64,000 nucleotides of DNA, taken from positions 83,643 to 147,642 of the forward strand of contig CAMPYS010000001.1 in assembly GCA_946998295.1 (NCBI GenBank), in the 5' to 3' direction. The notes under the pieces were generated by a model. The model was not told the origin of the DNA. It ran no database searches and was given only the letters and a program-made list of their open reading frames with translations. This DNA comes from an uncultured Prevotella sp. (GTDB lineage Bacteria; Bacteroidota; Bacteroidia; Bacteroidales; Bacteroidaceae). The position numbers were made by a program, and so were the translations under genes. Of this stretch, positions 35,990 through 43,565 are shown one piece after another (position 1 is the first letter of the stretch; the number at the start of each line of letters is the position of its first letter).

Positions 35990-36107
35990 CTTCATTCATA
36001 GAGAAATTTCCATTTAGTTGTGTTTAGAAGCATATTCCAACGTGTATATTGGTATAATTGATGCCGTAAAATGATTATTTTCATCTATATTTGTGTTCAA
36101 TTTTCTT

Positions 36108-37163
36108 TTATGTGAGAGCATTGGACACAATTATTCCTGGCGTTCGATATAAGTTGTAGGCAACAGCCTCCATAATATGCTGTGCATGTGTTTTGTCAAG
36201 TCCTACATATCTTGCCGTTCCTCCCCTAAACCATCTGTGTATGGAACCAAAAGTGCGTTCCACCCTGTACCTAATTTTACTGATAGCCACATTGATGCGT
36301 TTCTCTCTTTCTGTAATCTTATGCGCCCTTGTTCATTTGTGCATAATGCGACTTTTTAGTTTCATTCGAGCAAGTGTCTCCTTGTTTTCTGCCGAGTCAT
36401 AACCCTTATCAGCATATACGAGAGTCTTTTTCGGAAGATTTGCTTTTTCCAGGGGCGTTTCCAAATGTTTGATGTCGCTCTCATTAGCTGCGGTAGTCTC
36501 CTCTGCAAGAACCAATCCATTTTCATCTGTAACTGAATGCCGTTTGTATCCAAAGTGGAGCATTCCCATTTTCTTGATCTAGCGTGCCTCTCCGTCCACA
36601 TTGAGCTTGAGTTTCTCCTTGAGCATAGCTTTCTCGGATTTTAACTTACCCGTTTCTTCATCTCTGTCCGCAACTATCTCATACTCCTTACGACCACGTG
36701 GACAACGAGGACTATCGGTAATGCTGGCATCGACGATAGCACCACGTTTGACAATAACACCTTGTTGCTCCAACTGACGGTTAATCTCATTCAGTACCAT
36801 ATCATAAAGGTCTGCCTCTACAAGAATGTTACGGAAACGACATACCGTCGTACTATCAGGAGCAACATCTTCCAAACCCAGTCCTACAAAGCGACTGAAC
36901 GACAAACGATCGTTAACCTGCTCCTCAATCTCACCATCACTAAGACCATACCAAGTACGGAGAAGTTCGATTTTAAAAAGCAAAAGACTATCATAGCTCG
37001 GACTACCAGTCGCCTTGTTACCTTTGGTGTAGGCAATTTCAATAATACTACGGATTGGATTCCAATCGATAATATTGTTTATCTGAGAAAAGAAGGTCTG
37101 CTTGACCTTACGCTGACCGACTAATAGGTCGGCAAAACTGAGAGAGGAGAGTTGCTGTTTCAT
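36108..37163 (-). pseudogene. IS5-family transposase with two premature stop codons
   Basis: Reading from the ATG at 37163 gives MKQQLSSLSFADLLVGQRKV and one continuous frame of 351 codons to 36108. A TAG at 36581-36579 falls where a Trp or similar codon is expected (DGEAR-stop-IKKMGMLHFGYK), and a TGA at 36335-36333 replaces a GGA found in copy 2 (RIMHK-stop versus RIMHKG). DDE residues are visible: Asp in GAIVDASITDSP, Asp in VYADKGYDS, Glu in RVERTFGSIHRW. No frameshift is present. Both lesions look like single-base changes, so inactivation is recent. Without readthrough the enzyme is dead. Confidence 0.85.
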
Positions 37164-37207
37164 ACTATAAAGGTACAAAAAAATAATGATATAAGCAAAT
37201 TTCTAAA

Positions 37208-37306
37208 CTAAGAGTTTTGCAGAGGTCTCAGTCCTTTCAAATGAATTTGCTCCTTGCAACTAAGACTTTCAAAAGTCTTAATGTCCATAATTTTTCTTTT
37301 TTCCAT
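37208..37306 (-). pseudogene. Truncated double-glycine-type leader peptide (RiPP precursor-like), interrupted by IS copy 1
   Basis: A short frame beginning with the ATG at 37306 reads MEKRKIMDIKTFESLSCKEQ and then IHLKG before entering the IS end, where it terminates after LRPLQNS. The pattern 'LSxxEQxxLKG(G)' is that of Bacteroidales natural-product and bacteriocin leader peptides that are cut after a double glycine. The IS terminus begins one base after the KG codons, so the core peptide is missing. An ATG at 37288 is an alternative start. It lies 45 bases downstream of the barrel receptor gene on the same strand. The leader call is an inference from pattern and context; a chance frame is possible. 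Confidence 0.5.
37214..37230. repeat. Right terminal inverted repeat of IS copy 1
   Basis: GTTTTGCAGAGGTCTCA, exact complement of 35973-35989. It supplies the last codons of the truncated leader frame. Confidence 0.9.
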
Positions 37307-37350
37307 AGATTTAATTTTATATTGTTATACATAATAACCCCAACCTGAGG

Positions 37351-39552
37351 TTATTTATTTCTATTTTGATTGTTTCTTGCTCCGCTAATAGAATTTGTAT
37401 TTCCTTTTGAAAACTCATATATAATTGAAATACCCAACTGCCTTTTATCCTTGTATAAAATGGTAGAGGATTGGTATTGTTTGTCGTTTATACGATACGA
37501 CTCTATAGATTTTTGGTTAAAGATGTCTCGGGCAAAAAGTGATAACGTGATATTCCTTCGTGGAATATGATAGGAATAATTAATATCCATTATGAACATA
37601 TCGTCTATTATTCTTTGATTATTACTATTTTTAGCAATATATGTAGTATTCAACGATATTTTGTGATCACCGAACATTAACTGAAATGGGACTGTTGCCA
37701 CTAACAAATGATTTTTTCTCCAATCATAGCCATTGTTAAATCTTCCAAATTCTAAGTTAATATTAGGGTTCACATAATAATGCTTTTTCCTGAAGTTGTA
37801 ATAAACAGACAATCCCCAACTATCTATTTTGCCTATATTTTGCCATTTCATTATAAGGTTTCCTTCTTTGTCATAATTATCTGCAAGTAGCTCTGTAACA
37901 TTGTTTACCCATTGTTTTGAAAGACAAAATACAAAGTTTGAATAGGTAAGACTGGCGTCCACTTGATGCTTTATGGATGGATTAAGTAAATTATTGCCAG
38001 ATTGCAATACATTGCCGGTTTCTATTGTCTGATAGTTTGACAGCATCCATGCTAATGGACGATTAATCGTTTTTGCATAATTGGCTTCTATTCCTATAGA
38101 TTTCCCACTATATCTCAAAGATAATTTAGGGAGAAAAGACATTGTCTTATAATGGTTATTGTTATTATATTCCACTTGTAGTATGGCATTTCCGCTAAAT
38201 TGGCTGTATTCCATAAAAGCGGAAACTCCTGAAGTGAAAGTGTGTTCTCTATGTTTACTCTGTGAGTTGATTACATTGTAATCCATATTTTGAATTTCGA
38301 GATAAGAATAGGCTATATCACCATTTACACTGAAATTCTTAGATTTGTTTGTATAAGTATATTCCAAAAATGAATTTGGAGAAATGCTTATATTTTTAAA
38401 GTGCTGTGATTGGATATTATCTATGGAGACCGTAATGTCTGATATGGATCTATTGTAGGAAGCCTCCCAATGTAATTTGTGTTTTCCCAAATTGCTATTT
38501 AAGAAAAAACTACCCGTAAAATCATCAAACTTTTGTGGGTAATATAGTATATCTTTAACTTCTAATAATTCCACAGAATTTCTACGTTTCTTTGTATTAT
38601 CTATCCCATAATTAAGGTTTAATCCAGCAGAAAGTGCTTTATTGAATGAAAACTCCCCACTATAGTCAGCATAAAAATACTTTTCGCACTCCTTATCAGC
38701 GAAATCTATAATGTTTTTTTTGTTTCCATAATCATAAATAGAGAATTCTCCTTTCACCTTTTTTAGCAATTCTCCTGTAATAAGCAATGTAGTATTGAAT
38801 TTATTTTTACTCAACTGTGTAAACACATTACCTATAACATTCCCCTTTTTCCCCGAATAAGCTTCAAGAGAGGGGGTTAAAGAATAATTGTTATCCTTAT
38901 TTAATATAATAATTAATTCATATTGTATTCCGTGACCTAGAATAAGTTTTTTTAATCTGATTTCATCAATATTCTCCGCAAATAACGAACGCAGACTATT
39001 TATAGTCTCTTTTGTCACAGGTTTAAGAACTCCCGTTGTACCCAACCTTATTCCTGCTATTGGATGTCTAAAGTAAGAGAATTCTTCATCATTGTATAGA
39101 GTACCAGGTATAAAGTTCAATATCGTACCTAAGTTTTGATGCTTAAATACTTCTACATCTTTTATTTTAATAACATCTTGTATGAGTGAACGTTTTACCA
39201 TCTTCCGATAGCCATTTATTTTAACTTCATCCAAAACCTTATGAGAATTTACATAAAACTTAATTTGTTTTTGCCAGCAGTGTAAGGTACTATCTAACAA
39301 TTCGTCGCCGAAATAGCTGATTTGAATTCTTCGAGCAATGACATCGTTTGATATGTAGGTATTTCCGATAGAGTCTGTTATAAACCTCAACGGTTTACCC
39401 TCTTTAGGAAAAAGAGTGACAGTAGCTCCAATAATAGGTGTAATACTATCAATGTCAAACACCTGAAGCAAAGTTGAATCCATAGGACTTTGTCCAAATG
39501 TATTAAAGGGATAAAGAAAAGTCAATAAAAATATGATAATACTCTGTTTCAT
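37351..39552 (-). CDS. TonB-receptor-like outer-membrane beta-barrel protein
   Basis: The 733-residue protein has a signal peptide (IIIFLLTFLYPFNTFGQ), a carboxypeptidase-regulatory-like N-domain at about 28-100 (FDIDSITPIIGATVTLFPKEGKP), a plug-like region at about 105-210 (LDEVKINGYRKMVKRSLIQDVI) and a large beta barrel of the outer-membrane beta-barrel family, with the NRPLAWMLSNYQTIETGN motif near 500 typical of that group. The last residues are NQNRNK rather than an aromatic terminal strand, which is unusual. It would export or import a specific ligand. It lies between the two IS copies, with the leader-like frame downstream and the ketoacyl-synthase remnant upstream, which suggests a dedicated peptide-linked transporter. 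Confidence 0.8.
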   Translation of the reverse strand: MKQSIIIFLLTFLYPFNTFGQSPMDSTLLQVFDIDSITPIIGATVTLFPKEGKPLRFITDSIGNTYISNDVIARRIQISYFGDELLDSTLHCWQKQIKFYVNSHKVLDEVKINGYRKMVKRSLIQDVIKIKDVEVFKHQNLGTILNFIPGTLYNDEEFSYFRHPIAGIRLGTTGVLKPVTKETINSLRSLFAENIDEIRLKKLILGHGIQYELIIILNKDNNYSLTPSLEAYSGKKGNVIGNVFTQLSKNKFNTTLLITGELLKKVKGEFSIYDYGNKKNIIDFADKECEKYFYADYSGEFSFNKALSAGLNLNYGIDNTKKRRNSVELLEVKDILYYPQKFDDFTGSFFLNSNLGKHKLHWEASYNRSISDITVSIDNIQSQHFKNISISPNSFLEYTYTNKSKNFSVNGDIAYSYLEIQNMDYNVINSQSKHREHTFTSGVSAFMEYSQFSGNAILQVEYNNNNHYKTMSFLPKLSLRYSGKSIGIEANYAKTINRPLAWMLSNYQTIETGNVLQSGNNLLNPSIKHQVDASLTYSNFVFCLSKQWVNNVTELLADNYDKEGNLIMKWQNIGKIDSWGLSVYYNFRKKHYYVNPNINLEFGRFNNGYDWRKNHLLVATVPFQLMFGDHKISLNTTYIAKNSNNQRIIDDMFIMDINYSYHIPRRNITLSLFARDIFNQKSIESYRINDKQYQSSTILYKDKRQLGISIIYEFSKGNTNSISGARNNQNRNK

Positions 39553-39627
39553 AATAGAACATTTAACTTTACAATTAAAATATATATTGATGCATTATGA
39601 TAATACCTTAACTTTATTTTGAGGTAG

Positions 39628-39803
39628 TTATATTATAGTTAGTAATACCCATTTTCCATATGAGAAGCTTACACACTCTGGCACAAGGAAAAGATTTTTC
39701 CCGCTCGTTTAATTTCTTTTGTTCGTATCAATTCATCTAAAGCTACATAAATAGCCGCTGAACCAATATTCCCGACAGAAGTTAGATTTGTAAACCAGTT
39801 CCC
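39628..39803 (-). pseudogene. Frameshifted 3' remnant of a 3-oxoacyl-ACP synthase III-like gene
   Basis: On the minus strand the frame from 39803 reads NWFTNLTSVGNIGSAAIYVA then LDELIRTKEIKRAGKIFSL. Shifting frame near 39690 it continues VPECVSFSYGKWVLLTII and stops at 39630-39628. This matches the C-terminal strand of KAS III/FabH-like enzymes (the 'NWxTNLtxxGNxGSASIYxxLeEL...ILxxVPESxRFsYGxxLLT' pattern, with the active-site Asn in NIGSA). The upstream part (start, nucleophile Cys and His) is missing; a stop precedes the segment. It is a decayed fragment lying between the barrel gene and IS copy 2. Confidence 0.7.
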
Positions 39804-39975
39804 TTTTTTTTAATAAAGTAAGTTTATAGTCAATAATATAGCGAAAGCAAATATACAAATACATATTGTATGAAACAAGGAAAATCGTTTTTTTTCAAAA
39901 TTTGTATTTCGAGACCTCTGCAAAACTCATTGTTCAAAATCTGCTCATTTCATCATATTTTTGTATCTTTATAGT

Positions 39976-40450
39976 ATGAAACAATGTCCTTCTTCTCCGA
40001 ATTTTGCTGACCTAATAGTTGGTCATCGTAAGGTTAAAATTGATTAGATAATCGATTGGAATCCTATTCGTGGACTTATTGAAATTGCTTACACCAAAGG
40101 TAACAAGGCAACTGGTCGTCCGAACTATGATAGTCTTGTGCTTTTTAAAATCGAACTTCTCCGTACTTGGTATGGTCTTAGTGACGGCGAGGTTGAAGCT
40201 CAAGAGTCGTATCATGCACAAAGGAGTAAGGGGACGTAAGCTAACGGAAAGAGAGCAGCGTGTTAATGTAGCCATCAGCAAGACACGGTACAAAGTGGAA
40301 CGTACCTTTGGATCTATTCACAGATGGTTTCATGGTGGGATAGCCAGATATGTAGGTTTAGCTAAGACTCACGCACAACATATAATGGAGGCTATTGCCT
40401 ACAATTTATATCGAACTCCAGGGATAATTGTGTCTAATTCTCTCAAATAA
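39976..40450 (+). pseudogene. Deleted IS5-family transposase (fused N- and C-terminal parts)
   Basis: The 5' part from the ATG at 39976 reads MKQCPSSPNFADLIVGHRKV, hits a TAG at 40045-40047 after a small deletion, then continues as IIDWNPIRGLIEIAYTKGNK to GEVEAQ near 40201. There it jumps, out of frame, to the C-terminal part LKSRIMHKGVRGRKLTEREQ which ends at 40450. The middle of the protein with the first two catalytic Asp residues is missing. The retained C-terminus shows that the base after RIMHK was originally GGA (Gly), which helps interpret the TGA in copy 1. Confidence 0.85.
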
Positions 40451-40558
40451 GGGGAGAATATGAGATTAAATAGAGCATATACAGCCTAAAAATCAAAAAT
40501 ATAGACTGCAGGTGAGCCAATAGTGTTCAAAAAAAAGAATAATAGTGAATGGGGTAAG

Positions 40559-40574
40559 GTTTTGCAGAGGTCTC
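40559..40574. repeat. Right terminal inverted repeat of IS copy 2
   Basis: GTTTTGCAGAGGTCTC, complement of 39911-39926. Confidence 0.9.
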
Positions 40575-40621
40575 AAATTAGTTATTAATCCAGAATAAGA
40601 GTTTACTAAGAACCTTGACAA

Positions 40622-40661
40622 CGATCCTTATAGAAACGCTTAACCGTTTCTATAAGGATCG
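40622..40661. other. Perfect 17-bp-stem hairpin
   Basis: CGATCCTTATAGAAACG (40622-40638) and its exact complement (40645-40661) enclose the 6-base loop CTTAAC. It is immediately followed by a TTTAAGTTAAA core at 40672 and the tail shared with the 15025 array. No T-run follows, so a simple terminator is unlikely. Confidence 0.6.
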
Positions 40662-40668
40662 CTGTTAG

Positions 40669-40775
40669 GCTTTAAGTTAAACGATTTCTTATTCAGTTTA
40701 CAGGTAATTTTTTTTACAATTTTTGTTTGCAATATTAATAATATTATTTTTTTCATGGTTTTGCTACTTCGCTAC
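40669..40775. repeat. Single-copy relative of the 15025 array and its tail
   Basis: GGCTTTAAGTTAAACGATTT at 40668-40687 matches the last core unit at 15117-15130, and the following CAGGTAATTTTTTTTACAAT and TTTTGCTAC segments resemble GGAGGTAAATTTTATTTACA and TTTTGCTAC at 15150-15186. The two intergenic regions are therefore diverged copies of one element. Confidence 0.55.
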
Positions 40776-40944
40776 TCAAATTAATATATAGAAATCAGGC
40801 AAAAAACTAACCAAACATTATTCCTAACTATCGCAAAGCGTGAATAATGTCTGATATTCTATCAAATATATTAGTTATTATTCGTAATGTGTAAATAACT
40901 TTTAGCAGATTAGAATAATTTATTAATTTTCAACATAAAATCAG

Positions 40945-40952
40945 TAACTTTG
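40945..40952 (+). promoter_or_regulatory. -7 box for the rsmG cluster
   Basis: TAACTTTG fits TAnnTTTG; the -33 region is AT-rich without a clear TTTG. Transcription would begin near 40957, about 38 bases before the rsmG ATG. Confidence 0.4.
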
Positions 40953-40994
40953 CCACATATAATAATTAATTAAGAAATAAACATTGATGTGAAA

Positions 40995-41633
40995 ATGATA
41001 GATATTATAACCAAATATTTTCCAAACTTAACAGATAAACAAATTTATCAATTTGAGAAACTCGACCCATTATATCACGAATGGAATGAAAAGATAAATA
41101 TCATTTCACGCAAAGATATAGACAATTTGTATATCCACCATATACTGCATTCTTTAGCAATTGCTAAATTTATTAGGTTTAAAGATAACTCTACCATTCT
41201 TGATGTTGGTACTGGTGGTGGCTTGCCTGGTATACCACTTGCTATAATATTTCCTAATATTCACATAACACTAATAGATAGCATTGGAAAAAAAATAAAA
41301 GTTGCAAGAGAAATAGCTGAGTCGATAAATCTAAAAAATGTATCCTTTAAACAACTTAGAGGAGAGGAGGAAACTGGGAAATATGATTTTATAGTATCGA
41401 GAGCCGTCATGAAGCTGCCAGAACTGATAAGAATAATAAATAAAAATATACGCAGAACCCAAGAAAATGCTTTAGAAAACGGCATTATTGCTCTCAAAGG
41501 TGGAAATATTGAAGGCGAAATAAAACCATATAAACATATAGCAGAAGTAACCCCTATCAGTTCTTATTTTCAAGAAGAATGGTTTAAGGAAAAAAACATT
41601 ATATATGTACCTATTAAAAACAATAAGAAATAA
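40995..41633 (+). CDS. rsmG: 16S rRNA (guanine527-N7)-methyltransferase
   Basis: The start is set at the ATG at 40995 (MIDIITKYFPNLTDKQ); a GTG 6 bases upstream is also in frame. The 212-residue protein has the RsmG/GidB pattern: YHEWNEKINIISRKD, HHILHSLAIAKF, the SAM-binding ILDVGTGGGLPGIPLAI and IVSRAVMKLPELI. It methylates G527 of 16S rRNA using S-adenosylmethionine. It is the first gene of a close plus-strand run to 45872. Confidence 0.95.
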   Translation: MIDIITKYFPNLTDKQIYQFEKLDPLYHEWNEKINIISRKDIDNLYIHHILHSLAIAKFIRFKDNSTILDVGTGGGLPGIPLAIIFPNIHITLIDSIGKKIKVAREIAESINLKNVSFKQLRGEEETGKYDFIVSRAVMKLPELIRIINKNIRRTQENALENGIIALKGGNIEGEIKPYKHIAEVTPISSYFQEEWFKEKNIIYVPIKNNKK

Positions 41634-41641
41634 TATTTTAT

Positions 41642-42283
41642 ATGATAGCCATAATACCTTTAGTTGCTAACGACTTTCAAGAAAATACATACATTGTTTA
41701 TGATGAGCTAAAGCAAGCTATTATAATTGACTGTGGCTTATTTTATGAACAAGAAATATATAACTTCAGAAAAATTATACATGAAAACTCTTTAACTCCC
41801 ATACGACTTATTTCAACTCATGGTCATATCGACCACAATATAGGGAATGGTATCATAAAAAAAGATTATAATATTTCGCCAGAGCCATATATTGGCGACA
41901 AGGATCTTATGAATTGTATGGATTTCCAATCTCAATACTTATTTGGTACTAAGCTTAAACTGTCGCTTCCAACAGTAGAACATTACTTAGAACTTAACGA
42001 TATAATTAAATTTGGAAATCATAAATTTACATTAATACATACACCTGGTCATACACATGGCTCTGTATGTTTCTACTGCAAAGAAGAAAAAACACTTTTT
42101 ACAGGTGATACCTTGTTTAAAGAGTCTATAGGACGTACTGATTTACCGGGAGGAGACTATAAAGAAATTGTCAATTCACTGGAAATACTAAAAATGTTAC
42201 CAAAAGATACCAAGATATTTCCAGGACATGGTGAAAGCTCAATAATAGAACATGAACTAAAATATAATCCTTTTTTAAAATAA
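41642..42283 (+). CDS. Metallo-beta-lactamase-fold hydrolase (glyoxalase II-like)
   Basis: The 213-residue protein has the complete binuclear metal site: STHGHIDHNIG (HxHxDH), the HTPGHTHGS third-site His, the TGDTLF Asp, and PGHGESS near the C-terminus. The length fits the shorter MBL-fold hydrolases annotated as hydroxyacylglutathione hydrolase-like in Bacteroidetes. It could hydrolyse a thioester such as lactoylglutathione or bacillithiol, but no thiol specificity is shown. It follows rsmG by 8 bases and precedes ruvC by 14. Confidence 0.88.
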   Translation: MIAIIPLVANDFQENTYIVYDELKQAIIIDCGLFYEQEIYNFRKIIHENSLTPIRLISTHGHIDHNIGNGIIKKDYNISPEPYIGDKDLMNCMDFQSQYLFGTKLKLSLPTVEHYLELNDIIKFGNHKFTLIHTPGHTHGSVCFYCKEEKTLFTGDTLFKESIGRTDLPGGDYKEIVNSLEILKMLPKDTKIFPGHGESSIIEHELKYNPFLK

Positions 42284-42297
42284 AGTATATTAGTAAC

Positions 42298-42861
42298 ATG
42301 CCTAACGAAAAAATAATTTTAGGTATAGATCCTGGTACAAATGTTATGGGATATGGATTGTTAAAAATAAAAAACAAACAAGCTAAACTTGTTGTCATGG
42401 GAGTTATAGACATGAGAAAAGAAAATAATCCATATATCAAACTTGGTAAAATATACCAGCGTGTAACAGGTATAATATCTGAATTTCACCCAAACGAAAT
42501 GGCTATTGAAGCTCCTTTTTTTGGTAAAAACATTCAGTCGATGTTAAAACTTGGAAGAGCTCAAGGAGTAGCTATTGCTGCAGCAATACAACAACAGTTG
42601 CCCATTCGCGAGTATGCTCCACTTAAAATAAAATTATCAATAACAGGTAATGGTTCTGCAGCAAAAGAACAGGTAGCTGCAATGCTTAAGAAGATGCTAA
42701 ATATCAACGCATATAACATGCCTCACTTTTTGGATGCGACAGATGCTTTAGCTGCTGCTTACTGTCATTATTTACAAGAATTAACCCCTATAGAAAATAC
42801 AAATAAACATTACAATTCTTGGAAAGACTTTGCAATAAAAAATAAAGAAAGAATAAAATAA
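42298..42861 (+). CDS. ruvC: Holliday junction resolvase RuvC
   Basis: The 187-residue protein has the RNase H-like core: ILGIDPGTNVMGYG (first Asp), AIEAPFFGKN (Glu), the ALKIKLSITGNGSAAKEQV basic loop, and the final HFLDATDALAAAYCH (Asp pair). It cuts Holliday junctions symmetrically with RuvAB. It lies inside a tight plus-strand cluster (14 bases after the hydrolase, 5 before mtgA). Confidence 0.97.
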   Translation: MPNEKIILGIDPGTNVMGYGLLKIKNKQAKLVVMGVIDMRKENNPYIKLGKIYQRVTGIISEFHPNEMAIEAPFFGKNIQSMLKLGRAQGVAIAAAIQQQLPIREYAPLKIKLSITGNGSAAKEQVAAMLKKMLNINAYNMPHFLDATDALAAAYCHYLQELTPIENTNKHYNSWKDFAIKNKERIK

Positions 42862-42866
42862 TATAT

Positions 42867-43562
42867 ATGATAATAAAGCGTATTTTTAGATATATAAAAT
42901 GGGTAGTTACATTACTTTTTATAACGTCTATTCTAAGCGTTATAATATATAGATTTATACCTGTTTACTGTACTCCACTTATGTTTATTAGAACTTTTCA
43001 ACAGATAGCAAAAGGAGAGAAAGTAAAATTATACCATCAGTGGATTAGTATTGATGAGATGCCTGAAAATCTTAAAATCGCAGTAATAGCAAGTGAAGAT
43101 CAAAAATTTTTAGAGCATAATGGATTTGACTATAAAGCTATAAAAAACGCAGCCAAAAATAACATACATAATAATAAAAAACTGCGTGGAGGTTCTACTA
43201 TATCACAACAAACTGCAAAAAATGTGTTTCTTTGGCAAGGACGGACATGGATACGAAAAGGTTTAGAAACTTACTTTACTGTGCTAATAGAACTACTATG
43301 GAGTAAAGAAAGGATTATGGAGGTATATCTAAACTCTATAGAAATGGGTGATGGAATATATGGCATAAAAGCTGTAGCCGAAAAAAATTTTAATGCGCAA
43401 CCATTACAATTATCTCAATATGATTGCGCACTAATTGCTGCAACATTACCAAACCCACGAGACTTTTCGTCAAAGAATCCAAATAGGTATATAAGAAAAA
43501 GGGCAAAACAGATACAAAAACAAATGAATAATATTGCAGTAACTATAAAAGGTAAATTATAA
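42867..43562 (+). CDS. mtgA: Monofunctional biosynthetic peptidoglycan glycosyltransferase
   Basis: The 231-residue protein has one N-terminal membrane anchor (about 12-32) and the GT51 domain with AVIASEDQKFLEHNGFD (catalytic Glu), RGGSTISQQTAKNVFLWQGR, ELLWSKERIMEVYLNSIEMG and ALIAATLPNPRDFSS. There is no transpeptidase domain. It polymerises lipid II into glycan strands at the periplasmic face. It is 3 bases upstream of the UvrD-like gene. Confidence 0.96.
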   Translation: MIIKRIFRYIKWVVTLLFITSILSVIIYRFIPVYCTPLMFIRTFQQIAKGEKVKLYHQWISIDEMPENLKIAVIASEDQKFLEHNGFDYKAIKNAAKNNIHNNKKLRGGSTISQQTAKNVFLWQGRTWIRKGLETYFTVLIELLWSKERIMEVYLNSIEMGDGIYGIKAVAEKNFNAQPLQLSQYDCALIAATLPNPRDFSSKNPNRYIRKRAKQIQKQMNNIAVTIKGKL

Positions 43563-43565
43563 AAA

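Larger units (their letters stand above)
35973..37230 (-). mobile_element. IS5-like insertion sequence, copy 1 (full length, 1258 bp, inactivated)
   Basis: The ends are a perfect 17-bp inverted repeat, TGAGACCTCTGCAAAAC at 35973-35989 and its complement at 37214-37230. Inside is a single minus-strand transposase frame interrupted by two stop codons. No matching target-site duplication is seen (flanks AAAT and GTCC). The right end is inserted in the core of a leader-peptide-like frame at 37208-37306. A second, deleted copy with the same ends is at 39911-40574. Size and DDE-type content fit the IS5 superfamily; the exact group cannot be set without a database. Confidence 0.88.
39911..40574 (+). 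mobile_element. IS5-like insertion sequence, copy 2 (internally deleted, 664 bp)
   Basis: The ends are the 16-bp repeat GAGACCTCTGCAAAAC at 39911-39926 and its complement at 40559-40574, identical to copy 1 over those bases. The orientation is opposite to copy 1. It keeps the 5' end and the 3' end of a transposase gene joined by a large internal deletion, leaving a nonautonomous element that could in principle be mobilised by a functional relative. No target-site duplication is evident. Confidence 0.85.

Noticed and set aside
35973..37230. Stop codons in the IS transposase as programmed recoding
   Set aside because: Neither stop has a slippery site or recognised readthrough context, and copy 2 shows a sense codon at one position.
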